64,000 nt of DNA from Spirometra erinaceieuropaei (taxonomy: Eukaryota; Platyhelminthes; Cestoda; Diphyllobothriidea; Diphyllobothriidae). The stretch is taken from contig CACRXP010000069.1 in the NCBI GenBank assembly GCA_902702965.1, positions 1,104,996 to 1,168,995 of the forward strand. Reading direction: 5' to 3'. The translations under genes were made by a program, and so were the position numbers. This document shows positions 1 to 10,471 of this stretch, one piece after another (position 1 is the first letter of the stretch; the number at the start of each line of letters is the position of its first letter). The notes beneath the pieces are model-generated. The model searched no databases and was not told the DNA's origin. It saw only the letters and a list, made by a program, of their open reading frames with translations.

Positions 1-268
1 GGCCAGAGATGCAGAGGAGTTTCTAATTTTCTTGCACAGACATTGGACCGTCCTACCGACATAAAATGCAGTACGCCACTGGGGAACCCACACAGCTTTG
101 GAAGGCCAGCTGACGAGATGACGCAACTGTAGCCTTCGAAACCGAGCGCGTTTAGGAAACCAAGCAAGGGAGTTAAAAACGCAAAACTATGATGCTTTGG
201 GGAAACTCTGTAAAGGCCGACTGCTAATGTGAATTTCATGGCCCCACATTGGCCCGACGCCCGCTACT
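1..268. other. Unannotated non-coding DNA
   Basis: No exon, RNA gene or recognisable repeat was seen here. It ends at the TA dinucleotide flanking the first family A element. Confidence 0.4.
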
Positions 269-270
269 TA

Positions 271-1247
271 CAGTAGATGAGCTAATTCATGAAATTTCAA
301 CCGAAATTACGAAATGCGTTTTCGTTTCGAAAAGATAAATTACGTAGGGTTTTGAAACCAATCGTTATGCAGCATAATTCTATAACAATTTAGGTTCCTC
401 AGGATGCCGACTTTCGAAAGAACTTCCCTCCACTTGCATGCAAAAACTACACTCTGCAAAAGATTTTTGCTTATGTAGCATGATTTTCTCTCATTGACTT
501 TCGATGCCCTTAAATAACCAATGATATTTTATGGAAAACATGCATAAAAATATTTAGTCTCTTGCTCATTCGGTAGAAAATGACGTCTTCTTCCAATTTT
601 ATGCTCTAAAGAAGGGTATACTTCGGTTTTTAAAAAGTTTCCAAGTGTGAGTCCTTTTATTACCGTGAAATCGCCGTTCATAAAAAATCATGTCTCTGCA
701 TTTACCAATGTGGCTCGTAAACTTAACAACGTGACTCAAATCAATCACTAAATTTCACGAACGACATATGGTCTCCTCTTAATATCGTAGAGAAATTTAT
801 GGTTTTCTGTACGCGGAAAATATATGGCTTGTAGTTTGGAAACCCTGAATGCGGGTGTAACGGCAGGTCAGGTTCAAAATTAATCGGGAATTGAAAATGT
901 TTTTTAAAACCGAACTATGTCCCGCCTTCGAGTATAACATCAGAAGAAGACGCCCTTTTCTACCGAATGAGTGGAATACTAAATATTTTTATGCATGTTT
1001 TCCACGAAGTATAATTGGACTTTTATAGACATCGGAATTCAATGATAAAATTTAAAGCTATTTAAGTAGTATGTTTTATAGAGTGTATTTTTGCATGCAC
1101 CAGGAAGCCGACATCCTGAGGTAGCTGAAACATCATTGAATTATGTTACAGGCTGACTGGCTTTACAACCCTACTTAAATAGACTTTTCGAAACGAAAAC
1201 GCATTTCGGAATTTCGATTGACATTTCATGGGTTAGCCCACCTACTG
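271..1247. mobile_element. Family A foldback MITE, full length
   Basis: A 977-bp near-palindrome. The left end reads CAGTAGATGAGCTAATTCAT and the right end is its inverted counterpart finishing CACCTACTG. TA dinucleotides flank both ends (269-270 and 1248-1249). The two halves match each other as inverted copies: TTTTCGTTTCGAAAAGA near the ends, then ATGCCG, TGCATGCA and TTCGGTAGAAAAT blocks inward. No transposase frame exists inside. TA duplication with a CAGT start fits a non-autonomous Tc1/mariner-type element. This class assignment is inference. Confidence 0.8.
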
Positions 1248-1714
1248 TAAGTGCACCACGAGCGGCAAAACGGTGGACGGTGCGCCAACTATAATTTTTC
1301 GTGACACTCACCCACGAGCATGCGCCATTCCAGCCCGCGCAAATCGATCCACCAACGTGGGGGAGGGGGGAGCTAACGCGTCTCTCTGGCGTCTGTAGCT
1401 CCAATGCTAATTACTGGATACTGAGTCGATGCAGGCACACACTTAGCCTACTTCGCCTTCTATCACAACACTCCACAGCATCTCTCTCACCCACCCCACC
1501 CCACCCCACCAGCCCGACGTCTGGCTAAAGCCTATCCGTCAGAAACGTCATTAATAACTGTCCAGACGTCGGGCGCCTCCGTAAGCGCTTACACAGACAG
1601 AGTGCTTCGTTCAGTAGACAAGTCACGAACGTGGCCCTATCATCCTTTGTGACTACCGGCGAAATATTCCCATAGAGTGAACATATGTTGCTAGTTATTC
1701 TTAGCCTCCACGTG
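1248..1714. other. Non-coding spacer
   Basis: No exon or known repeat was recognised. A short CCCAC-rich run lies at about 1490-1512. The short reading frames here have no recognisable protein features. Confidence 0.35.
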
Positions 1715-2175
1715 CCAGTGACAGTTCGACCGTCAATTCCGACGACGCCCACCGTGTGCTCCACAACAAGTTGAAGCAGGGACAGTAGCTTGCGTGTGAA
1801 TTAGTTTATAATGAATGTAGACTTTCGCAGCATCTACCGCACTCCCTCTTCCATACTCCTCACCTGGACCCGGAGTCAAGACAGAGTCAAAAGACCGGAG
1901 GCAGCCGGGAGGTGCAGGTGGATGGCACGATCGAGCCTGCACCTTGGAGCTCCACTCCACACCCCGTGATCTACACAGCAATTGGCCGGGTTTTTGAGCA
2001 ACAACAAAAACAACACACCAACAGGGGCAGAGGGACGAGGATTACGACTGGGCAGCCATGCCCACCATCCGTATACCCAGCGGGAGCGCAAGTGCACCTA
2101 CGATCAGGTAACCAAGTGTCAGGGGACTGCCAGCCAAATCGGGCCACGAGGGCCATGGTTTGCTCATACTGGCAT
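1715..2175 (+). repeat. Family C dispersed GC-rich repeat
   Basis: This shares ordered blocks with copies near 12.7, 18.6, 19.8, 35.6, 56.7, 58.8 and 59.2 kb. The blocks are GCATCTACCGCACTCCCTC, CACCTGGACCCGG, GTCAAGACAGAGTC, GACCGGAGGC and CTGGGCAGCCATGCC. No conserved protein frame runs through it. It may be a SINE-like or otherwise non-autonomous element. The ends are not defined. Confidence 0.55.
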
Positions 2176-2599
2176 AGCACATGCCGTCAGACCTTTTGAC
2201 CGATGTGCTAGTAGTGCTCTGGCCAACAACTCATCAAAATAATCTGTTTAGTAAAGCATCCTCTAGACCGCATGACGGGTGTGCTCCGATCCCGTCTTCC
2301 GAGTTTCCACAGCCGAAGTTGAAGTGCTCGTTGAGCATATCAAAAATGCTACTTCACTTGGCCCCTGCCTATTCGCGGGTTCACTTATTCGCGTTTTCCG
2401 TTTCTCTCCATAGAGCAGTAATAACAAATTGCTTTATAACAATAGTTGAAGGTGCACTTTGTGTGAACGGCAAAACTGATAGTTATAATAGTTTTTAGAG
2501 GGATGACAAGTATTGGCGGATTTCAGCTATTCTCCGTTAGCTGCAGTCTCTGACCGCCGCGAATACCGGGGATCGACTGCATATGCAAATAAGGACCAC

Positions 2600-2965
2600 T
2601 GACGAAGGCGACAGACACTAGAATGGTCATTTCTGGCCGCTCAGCCTCGTCATCATCCAGCCATACCCAACTCCAGGTTCGCAACCCCTGAGGTTCAAAC
2701 CCACGTCTTTTTGGGGTTGGAAGCCCAACGCCTCTAACAACTGAGTCACGGCCTCGTTGTCCAGTCGGTTGCGAGACCGGTTTGGCTGGCCGATGATGTC
2801 CAACAGGCCACAAATGACCATTCCAGTCTCCCTTCTATCCGCCACTGGTCTCTTTTTGAATATACTACTGGTCACTTTGTGACTGGCCGCGGGGCATTAG
2901 ACCGAGCCCCATGGCACAACGGGACGAGTAGGGCCCCTAACACGATCAGTGAGCGCCTTCTTTAC
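2600..2965. repeat. Decayed tRNA-like SINE (type 2), inverted pieces
   Basis: A minus-oriented piece (about 2622-2755) contains the tRNA-like B-box region GGTTCAAACC and the A-box region. It is followed by a plus-oriented tail piece ending CCATTCCAGTCTCCCTT, and then by a fragment of the CACAACGGGACGAGTAGGG block. The same blocks occur at 6.3, 33.2, 47.0 and 59.6 kb. This copy is strongly diverged. Confidence 0.5.
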
Positions 2966-3371
2966 CGCATATCAAAGCCGCTCGTGGTAAGCCTTCTGGG
3001 TCGGATCTTATTTCGTAGACGTACCTGCAGTAGACAAGTCGCAGCCTTACTCCTACCCCTAATCCTGACCCCCAACCCCTAACAGGTACGGCTACGAAAC
3101 ATAATCTTGCCGCCTTCAGAAAATACACGCTCGCACAGGTCTTTCAATCCACTGGGCATTTTTGCGGCCAAGACAGGCACAAACCCCCCAGAACCGCATT
3201 ACTTTGTCAGCGGTCAGCACAAAGATCCCCCCTATGGTTCTAGTGCAACATGGAATCCCGCTTTTAATGGCTACCAAAGCGAAAAGGGCAACGGTGCACC
3301 TCTGGAATACCCTTGTCAGACAAACCTGAAGCTCATAGATGTTTTGGCAGATTTTGAATAATTAATATTGA
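2966..3371. other. Non-coding spacer with a short CCCTAA-like tract
   Basis: A short C-rich telomere-like run (CCCCTAATCCTGACCCCCAA, about 3056-3077) is the only feature seen. The small reading frames lack splice sites or recognisable domains. Confidence 0.35.
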
Positions 3372-3391
3372 TCCAACTGTGAAAAACTCGG

Positions 3392-3472
3392 CGCCTCGGT
3401 GGGATTCGAACCCACGTAGTAAGGGGATGGCTTTAGAACAGCCAACGCTCTAGCCACTTGAGCTACGAGGCC
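3392..3472 (-). repeat. tRNA-Arg(UCU)-like SINE head
   Basis: Read on the minus strand it starts GGCCTCG, followed by the D-arm TAGCTCAAGTGGCTAGAGC. An anticodon stem TGGCT/AGCCA closes the loop GTTCTAA, giving anticodon UCU. The T-arm is GTGGGTTCGAATCCCAC and the 3' acceptor strand is CGAGGCG. The first acceptor pair is mismatched (G opposite G) and the variable region is about 12 nt, long for this isotype. With the diverged sister at 3580 and the shared tail, a SINE head is more likely than a working tRNA gene. Confidence 0.65.
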
Positions 3473-3579
3473 CCGCCGGACGACGCGAGTTTAATCACGT
3501 TTGGGTCAAGTTACCCGCCCAACCTACTGCAACGTCTGGAATCCACCAAATCTGGGATTAAACTTGCGCCATCCGGCTG

Positions 3580-3662
3580 GGCCTTGTAGCTCAAGTGGTT
3601 AGAGCGTTGGCTGTTCTAAAGCCTTCCCCTTACAGCGTGGGTTAGAATCCCATCGAGGTGCC
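3580..3662 (+). repeat. tRNA-Arg(UCU)-like SINE head, mutated B box
   Basis: This has the same architecture as the minus-strand unit at 3392. The A-box region is TAGCTCAAGTGGTTAGAGC and the anticodon loop is GTTCTAA. The B box is changed to GGTTAGAATCC from the canonical GGTTCGAATCC. It is followed by the SINE tail CGATTTTTTCATAGTTGGG. The T-loop change makes it unlikely to give a functional tRNA. Confidence 0.65.
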
Positions 3663-3695
3663 GATTTTTTCATAGTTGGGTCAATATGAAACCTG

Positions 3696-4612
3696 AAGCT
3701 GCATTAGGGATGGATTAATGCACGCCACTTCCATAGTACAGTGCTAAAGACGCTACTGTATGACCAGCTGGCTCGAGGTTAAAGTCTTGAGCGTCATTGG
3801 TTGGTGACGGCCAATATGGCCACTTCATAGTTCCCCTCCTTCTCATCCAGACGTCTCTGTGACTAATTTAGCATGGAAGGTATCCACGGTGTCGGGTGTA
3901 CTCGCGTTTTAGGAAGACGCCTCATACCGAACTTCCTCCCCAGACAAGCAGTTTGAAGAAAGGCAAGATTCTTTTTTTACCTGAGCACTGAGGCCACACG
4001 GTAAGCCCAAATTGATAGATTTATCAGGCAAAAATATGTATGTACGCTTGAGTGACCGGATTTACTTTTTTTCAGAGACAAAGCATTCGCATGGTGCCAC
4101 CAGCTGTCGGCAGCCAGGCTGGTCTGAAATTTTTGTGCGGAGCCTTAATGTTTCTTATTTGAAAGCATTTGATAGCTAGAATATTTTTCGAACAGATAGT
4201 GGGGCAGGCGGTACTTAAGCTGGCGAAAACGTCTACAGCGAGACAGGATCCGTCCGCTGATCCCTCTCCTCTCCAGTATGCGTCGAATGCTGTTAATCTC
4301 GGTTATCGCCATGCGTGCGCGGAAAAACCAACATTCCCCTCTTCCTGACCTTCCGAACAGTAGTTCAGATCGACAATGGCCTCGCACTACAAGTTAGAAA
4401 GAACAGGAGGCCAGTAGTAATTAGTATGCAAACCAGTTTGGACCTCGACAGTCTGGGGTGAGCGGGACAACTCTCTATCGATTGCGCCCCACCCAATCAT
4501 CCATGCATTTGCACAGTTAGCAGACTTGGCTCTACTGGCTTCAGCGAGTATTCAAGGATTACTCAGACGGTCAGAGATTGTATTACGCCTCTCAGCAGAG
4601 GTTTTCGGCTTA
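3696..4612. other. Non-coding spacer
   Basis: I see no exon, RNA gene or known repeat in this 0.9-kb stretch. The longest frame (80 codons, minus, 4145-4387) has no recognisable domain. Confidence 0.35.
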
Positions 4613-5379
4613 CGGTAGATGGTCTAAGTCATGAAATGTCAACCGAAATTTCGAAATGCATTTTAGTTGTAAAACTAATCATCATGCAGCATAATGCTGT
4701 AATAGATCAGCTACCTCAGGATGCCGGCTTTCGAATGAATTTCCTTCCGGCTGCATGCAGAAACTACGCTCTGTAAAAAATGACTACATCAAGGACATGC
4801 ATTTGTCTCATTGATTTAAGGTGTCAGTAAGAACTCAATTATATTTCATGGAAAAAATGCATTACAATATTTAGTCTCTTGCTCTTTCGGTAGAAAATGA
4901 CGTCGTCTTCAAATTTTATGCTCAAAAGAAGGGTAAACTTCGGTTTGTAAAAATTTTCTAATTGTGAGACCTTTTGATACCGTTCAAAATTATTCGGGGA
5001 TTGGAAATGTTTTTTAAATCCGACTTTCACTTTTCTTTCGAGAATGATATTGGAATAAGACGTAATGTCCTACCGAATGGAGCAAGAGATCGAATATTTT
5101 ATACATGTTTTCCATAAGATATAATTGCATTTTTAAGGGCATCCAAAATCGACGAGAAAAACCGACGCATTCTACATAAGTAGTCATTTTTTGCAGAGTA
5201 TCGTTTTTGCATGCAGCTGGAAAGAAATTGGTTCGAAAGCCGGCATCCTGACGTAACTGACTTGTTATAGAATTATGTTGTAGGCTGACTAGTTTTACAA
5301 GCCTACTCAATTAATCTTTTCGAAACGAAAACGCATTTTGGAATTTTGGTTAACATTTCATGAGTTAGCTCACCTACTG
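4613..5379. mobile_element. Family A foldback MITE, internally shortened
   Basis: The left terminus is CGGTAGATGGTCTAAGTCAT after TA. The right terminus ends GAGTTAGCTCACCTACTG, followed by CA, so the right target duplication has decayed. It has the same inverted halves as the copy at 271 but is about 210 bp shorter in the centre. Confidence 0.75.
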
Positions 5380-5639
5380 CACATTGAGTTCCCCGCTGTC
5401 TTACTACAGTGCTGTCACCTCAAATACGGTGTCCGCTATCTGGCCTTGGTTTGCCTTTCATAGGAGACCAACATTTGCAAAAAGGGCCGGCGTTGTTATT
5501 ACCATCCTGCGTTTTATCACTTCCTAGACCTATGTTGCAACGCTGAATGCAAAACACCAGGCCTTCGCCATCTATTCGCACAGTCTCCACATCCGGCAAT
5601 TAGGCGCCCGGTGTACAACCCAGTTTCTCTTTTTTCTGC

Positions 5640-5641
<2 letters not shown>

Positions 5642-5682
<41 letters not shown>
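5642..5682. repeat. (CA)n microsatellite
   Basis: About 20 uninterrupted CA units. This produces artificial Thr-His or Cys-Val runs in translation. Confidence 0.97.
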
Positions 5683-5683
<1 letters not shown>

Positions 5684-6289
5684 TGGCCACCGATATTATG
5701 TTGTTCATCCTTGAGCGTAAGCGAATGCCATGTCCGCAGACGCAATGGGGCCGAGCGCGGCGAGCGACCGCACTTATAACCCTCCTGATTTCGGGTCAAA
5801 ACGGCCAGGTGGGCGGGGAAGGGGGGGGGGGATGGCGGTGGCGGTGATTCTTCCTGGCTAGCCAGCTTGTGCCAGTGGGCAGCTAGTTGGGTCAGGGCTG
5901 TATGGGATGTTTGCGAATTTGCCTGGGAGAGGAGGTAAGGGATTACTCGGAGCAATCGCACTATCTTAGCAGAAAGACATTTGCCGCCAGGGTACAGGGC
6001 AGTTGGTGGCACAAGCCGATTCAGCTAGGCGTCAAGACCAGCTTAAGTTGCATTTCGATAGCACTAAAGCCCTGAAGTATTCTCTCAGTTTCAGCATTGT
6101 TCGCAGACCCGTTCGGCCAGCGAAAATACTTCAGTATTTCAAAGTATTCGAAGTAAATTCACTGAAGGATTGTCAAAATATGAGGACGGTTAATCCCCTC
6201 AAACTTAACTGTGGTCATCAGACGGCAACCTCGGACATCAGACTCGCTTTCAGATGAACGATCGGTGTGCGTCCCCTATCATTGCATAT

Positions 6290-6480
6290 TCTCGATCGAA
6301 ACCGACAGGGCAACGTGCTCGTGACCCAGTGGTTAGAGGCGTGGACTTCTGACTACCAGGTCTCGAGTTCAAAACTCGGATGTTCCGCACTTTGGGGTTG
6401 GGTATGAATGGCTGACGACCGCTAACAAGCCAGAAATGACTATTCCAGTCTCCCTTGTCTTTTGTCGGCAAGAACATACT
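6290..6480 (+). repeat. Type-2 tRNA-like SINE
   Basis: An A-box-like segment (GACCCAGTGGTTAGAGGCG) is followed by a B-box-like segment (GAGTTCAAAACTCGG). Then comes the family body: TTCCGCACTTTGGGGTTGGG, GGCTGACGACCGCTAACAAG and CATTCCAGTCTCCCTTGTCTT. An AT microsatellite follows directly. Copies with the same order of blocks lie at 33.5, 47.3 and 59.8 kb. Confidence 0.7.
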
Positions 6481-6481
6481 G

Positions 6482-6506
6482 CATATATATATATATATAT
6501 ATATAT
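6482..6506. repeat. (AT)n microsatellite
   Basis: A perfect AT dinucleotide run immediately 3' of the SINE tail, a common position for tail expansion. Confidence 0.95.
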
Positions 6507-6509
6507 GAC

Positions 6510-7019
6510 AGAACTAAAGATGGGCGTCCCCGGACATAAATGAGAAGAGGCGATCTCGATGACCGTAGTTCTAGTGCCCTCATGTTTAAAGAGCAAACAA
6601 GCTTTTATCGTCGGAGGTGAATGTTTTAGCGCACCTAACAGAATTCATAAGTGGTGACGATCTTGGTACAACAAGTTTACCTCTCGTCGGGGGTTGGCGT
6701 CCGAACCCTAGTCGTTATCGCGCGTGCTTGCATTGATCTCGGCTCTCCCCCTAGGCTATCAATCTTTACACACTGCGACCGTCTGTGAACACAGTGTGTA
6801 TATATGGCGAACGTATTATACCGCACGCCCGATATAAGTACTTTTCACATGTATATGTGTGAATTGGGAGGCAGGCGTCCCAAGAAATATAATTCGAATG
6901 CAAACACGTTCTTCGGGATAAATAAATAAATTCATTAGGTAACTTTTCGACTGTGGTCCCCCAGGTCGCCATCAGACTTGAATAAATGTGCAGAAAACAA
7001 TCGACAGTCTAAACGTGCT
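6510..7019. other. Non-coding spacer
   Basis: No recognisable exon or repeat. This is the 3' flank of the decayed PLE on the minus strand. I looked for a hammerhead-like core here and saw none. Confidence 0.3.
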
Positions 7020-7960
7020 AAAAAATTAAAATTCATTTGGTGTTTTCGCCAGTAGGCGGCTGCTGTGTGCGTCATTCCGTATTACTTGTTTCTCGTCTCT
7101 TCCACTTTTCCCAGCTTTTTCTGTACATGACATGTAACCCACTGTGCCGATTGATGCATGATCCATCGGAGTGCATGGATTCAAGTATTTTTTGACCGTT
7201 CTGGAGAGGCAGACTCCGGCGATGCGAGTTTTGTTCCATGCGGTGGTGTGCCCAGTATCAAGGATGCGCATGATCATTTGAGACAGGTGGTCTCGCCGTC
7301 TAACTGCTGGTTGATGTCTGTGAATGCGTGTAGAGACTGAGTTTCCCGTTTCGCCACTATATGCGGCATCACAGACATCGCATGGGATCCTACAGACGAC
7401 TTCTTATCAAGATAGCCAGCCCTATTCTTAGGGTGTACAAGCTGAGCGTGTAAAGTAGTCGTTGGCTTGTGCGCCATTCTTATTAAGTGTGCTCTCTGGT
7501 GCCTTTCAACAATTTCAGGCACTTTTCTGATGTAAGGAAGGATTCGCCAAGTATTTACTTTGGGCGCTTGATTGAAACTATCCAGTTCCTTTGTTTTTAT
7601 ATCTTGCTGTCTCATACATCGACGTACTAAATCTCTAGGGTAACCATTCTGGGGAAATAATTCTAACAGGTAAATTTGCTCAACTTGGTAGCTTTTTCGT
7701 CAAAGCAATGTGTTTTTGCTAGACATGGCAGACTTTTGACAGTAATCCGATTTTTAAAGATTGGGCTGTTGTTCTAACAGTGTAGAATTAGTTCCGCATA
7801 TATTTCTTATCGATGAACGCAAGTGTGTAATGTTCCGCCAGTCTTTCGCTGTACGAGGACATCTAGAAATGGGAGTTTACTGTCAACTTATTTTCCGAGC
7901 ATGAACTTCGTCCACGAAATGGTTGAGTTGATGGTTTTGTGGAGTTTTTTTCAAGTGAAC
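7020..7960 (-). pseudogene. Decayed Penelope-like element (RT end plus GIY-YIG)
   Basis: Read on the minus strand in shifting frames, this has the order of a PLE protein. A piece resembling the post-catalytic RT segment (SHF-stop-DVLVQRKTGGTLHT, about 7830-7900) comes first. The thumb-region 'QNGYPRDLVRRC' block follows (about 7620-7660), then 'LPYIRKVPEI' (about 7520). The GIY-YIG endonuclease lies at 7385-7200: VVCRIPCDVCDAAYSGETG, then 'RRRDHLSQ' and 'DTGHTTAWNKT'. Stops and at least one frameshift (near 7400) break it. The RT palm with the catalytic aspartates was not found upstream. Confidence 0.7.
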
Positions 7961-8665
7961 CTTTTAACAACAACAATTATTTCGTTTACACATTATATCC
8001 ACAACTTAGGATCAACTAATTGAAGACCTGCCGATTCCAGTTTCTGCACTGTTATCTCGGTAAGAAAGTCAGATATAGGTCATCCCAAGTAGATTTAGAT
8101 TATCTGTTTGAATTATTTTCCTAAGACAATGCACAGATGAGCTCCTAATGTCCTAACACGCCGAAGGTTCTCGCAGATACCTTACCTTTGTTAAAAAACC
8201 AATTTTTCGTTCGTCCACCAATCTTATCAGCAACTAAAAGAAGCTTCAATGAGATCAGCATACTAAGTGCCCCTTCTGGAGTTCTTTTAATGCTAAGAAT
8301 AATTTCTGTAAAGATATGAGGATCATGTAAGTTTTTCTTTTAAAAATGATCTTCCCGCTCAGCCAGTTAGACAACCTAAGATGAGTAGTACCTTCAATTT
8401 GAGTACCAATTAGAACAGGTTGTTCGAGTTTTCGCGAGCTTCGACACGTACTCAGTTTGGGATGAATAGGCGTATTGAACCTGTTCGTTTCTGTAGCTAG
8501 CGAGAAACTGCTTGGCCTGGGGAGACCAAAGAGAAGATAAGCACTGTCCTACCCATAATTTTCTCACCATTACCTCCCTTCTAGCTCTTCTGTCCGTCAG
8601 GGAGAACAGACCACTTGGAGTGTCCGTCTGGTCTCTTTAGTGTTTAATGTTGCGTTTCTTTCCAG
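7961..8665. other. Non-coding, probable NAV intron
   Basis: AT-rich DNA without a recognisable exon. It may hold the decayed 5' part of the neighbouring PLE. It ends in a good splice acceptor (TTTCTTTCCAG) at 8665. Confidence 0.35.
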
Positions 8666-8971
8666 GACTCTGAGTTACAAGAACTTCGGCAGTTGATCGA
8701 TTCGATGCGTCAGGATCGAGCAAACGATTCGGCCGTGACGACGATGACTAGCTCAATGAACGCGGAAGCTAGCCCAACAACCTGCACTAATTTCCAACAA
8801 CATGAGGGCAGCGCCGTGAGCCGGCATAGAAACGCCTCTCCGGCGCATTCTGTTAGCATCTTTCCGACGGGTGAAGTGCATTCCAAATGTTCGGACGTCG
8901 AGGAGAGCTCCTGCAGCACCTTGCCACCAGGCGCGCTGACACCCGGCCAAAGCGCCAAAAAGGCCAACTGG
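8666..8971 (+). CDS. Neuron navigator (NAV/UNC-53-like), internal exon 1 of 4 seen
   Basis: A 306-bp exon between the acceptor TTTCTTTCCAG and the donor TGG|GTAATT, open throughout, entering and leaving at phase 0. It starts with an amphipathic helix-like DSELQELRQLIDSMRQD. A low-complexity Ser/Thr/Pro-rich stretch follows (about residues 18-90), ending AKKANW. NAV proteins are large cytoskeleton-associated proteins with long Ser-rich regions, short coiled coils and a C-terminal AAA+ domain. The Trp at the exon end joins the next exon to give the conserved W-LRSS junction. Earlier exons lie upstream of the window or were not recognised. Confidence 0.75.
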
Positions 8972-9058
8972 GTAATTAATATAATAAACAGTGATTACTT
9001 ATAGTTCACTAGTAGCCACATAGAGTTTTAACTTCGCTTACCTTGATCTGCCTTTTAG

Positions 9059-9353
9059 CTTCGAAGCTCCCTCTGTAAGGCCTTCAAGAAGAAAGGTTCG
9101 CAGACCTCCCTGCTTTTGCCAGAACCGAACAAATCCGAGTCCTTTAGGTGGGACGGTTTCAACTCCCTTTCGCGGTCCTCACAAGCGGGAGGCGAGAAGC
9201 TCTGCTCCCCTCCAATGGACTCTCGCTTCAAGGGCTCTGAAAACACGCCGCTGAATGGCGCCTGTCGTATGATACCCGTGTCCCCTTCCAATTCCTCGAC
9301 GTCTTCATCATCGTGGAGCATGCAAGTCTCTTCAGGGCGGCGGTCATCACAGC
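9059..9353 (+). CDS. Neuron navigator (NAV/UNC-53-like), exon 2 of 4 seen
   Basis: A 295-bp exon after acceptor GCCTTTTAG, ending at donor CAGC|GTAAGT with phase 1. It opens with LRSSLCKAFKKKGSQTS, which matches the basic 'WLRSSF.KAF' block I know from NAV1-3. The rest is Ser/Pro-rich and probably disordered (SPSNSSTSSSSW near the end). The phase fits the next exon, where C plus CG gives proline. The position in the family, a basic block then a Ser-rich spacer then a coiled coil, is preserved. Confidence 0.8.
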
Positions 9354-9454
9354 GTAAGTTGCGCTTTTATACAAATGCACATGTGATTCGAAGATGCCTT
9401 CGAAGTTATTCACATGTGTAATGCTTTTTTCTCACACTTCTGACACACATAAAG

Positions 9455-9596
9455 CGTCAAATGTGGTAACAAAGACCTCCTCCATCCCAGAAGAAATTAC
9501 CAGGAAGGCGATTTTAGAATTCAAGTCTCCAGATCACCGATACGAAAAGAACTCAGAGAAACCGCCTCGAACTGGTGCGATTGCGACCGCTGATCG
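9455..9596 (+). CDS. Neuron navigator (NAV/UNC-53-like), exon 3 of 4 seen
   Basis: A short exon encoding SNVVTKTSSIPEEITRK and a charged tail ending AIATADR. The donor CG|GTGAGT is strong. The acceptor after ACATAAAG is weak in pyrimidines just before the AG but keeps phase 1 with the preceding exon. Phase 2 at the end fits the next exon exactly (CG plus T gives Arg). An acceptor at 9490 (CATCCCAG) is an alternative start. The sequence itself has no known domain. Confidence 0.6.
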
Positions 9597-9907
9597 GTGA
9601 GTATTTTATCTAGTTCCTTCCATCCGTAGACATGGAGATTTTTTGTATCCGTAGTATAATATTGGGTTCCGTGTGCTTTTTTCCCCAATAATTACGTATG
9701 ACGTGTTCTAATGCTTCTCTGTAAAAAATATCCATGTCCCCGTCAGTCGACGAGAACTTGCTAGTTTGTCGACTGCTGCATGAGTGTCACGGCGCAAATC
9801 GAACCTCCGGCCTACTTCCCGTCAGCCGTCAGTATCTGCTCCTTGTTTGTCAATAATAAGGGAATGGTGAATCATGAAATCAGTTTATTTCTTGTCCAAA
9901 GACTGAT

Positions 9908-9935
9908 TAGTAGTAGTAGTAGTAGTAGTAGTAGC

Positions 9936-10002
<67 letters not shown>
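9908..10002. repeat. (TAG/AGT)n microsatellite
   Basis: About 31 trinucleotide units with one CAG interruption, inside the NAV intron between 9596 and 10472. It creates spurious poly-Ser (plus) and poly-Leu (minus) frames. Confidence 0.95.
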
Positions 10003-10471
10003 ACCTTGCCAGTAGTACTATTAGTAGTAACAGTGGTGTGGCCTGTGTTGGTAAACCTCTCTTTGCAGCGATCACTGATTCGTCCTTTTTTATTCTCCTG
10101 TTACCTGAGATGTGCGTTTTTTGTATTCCGTGGATAACAGACTGGTTGTCTGGTGGCAGGATCTGTTGCTGGATTCGAGCACTTTACCTGGCCGGACAGG
10201 GCTAACTGAACCTCCCGTGATAAAACTGACTGCGCTAACTTCCGGAGAGATTAAGAATAAAGTCAGGGATTAGGTAAGGCTAGTGTTATGGCTAATAACC
10301 CTGGGATTAGAGGCACGGCAGGGTTGGGGTTACGACACGGGAATAGCTGCTCTTCCCGGACTTTGGCACAACGCCGCTTCTAATTGGTGAGGGAGGTTCT
10401 TGTCCCTTTGTCTTACGGTCGACTGTGACCTGTTCATAGTATGTAAAAACAATTTTCCAAAATCTTTTCAG

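Larger units (their letters stand above)
3372..3695. repeat. Foldback pair of type-1 tRNA-like SINEs
   Basis: Two tRNA-like units face each other head to head about 107 bp apart. The surrounding sequence is also inverted: CGAGTTTTTCACAGTTGG against CGATTTTTTCATAGTTGG outside the units, and GCGAGTTTAATC against GATTAAACTTGC between them. The whole 320 bp is therefore one imperfect palindrome. The outward tails match the tail of the copy at 22.3 kb, which supports a SINE family rather than two tRNA genes. Confidence 0.7.

Noticed and set aside
3392..3472. Functional tRNA-Arg(UCU) gene
   Set aside because: Mismatched first acceptor pair, over-long variable region, a mutated sister copy and a shared SINE tail favour a tRNA-derived SINE.
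5572..6012. 146-codon minus frame with a Cys-Val run
   Set aside because: Created by the (CA)n microsatellite; no domain and no splice context.
9780..10205. 141-codon plus frame with a long Ser run
   Set aside because: The Ser run is a translated TAG/AGT microsatellite, and the frame lies in the intron between two phase-matched NAV exons.
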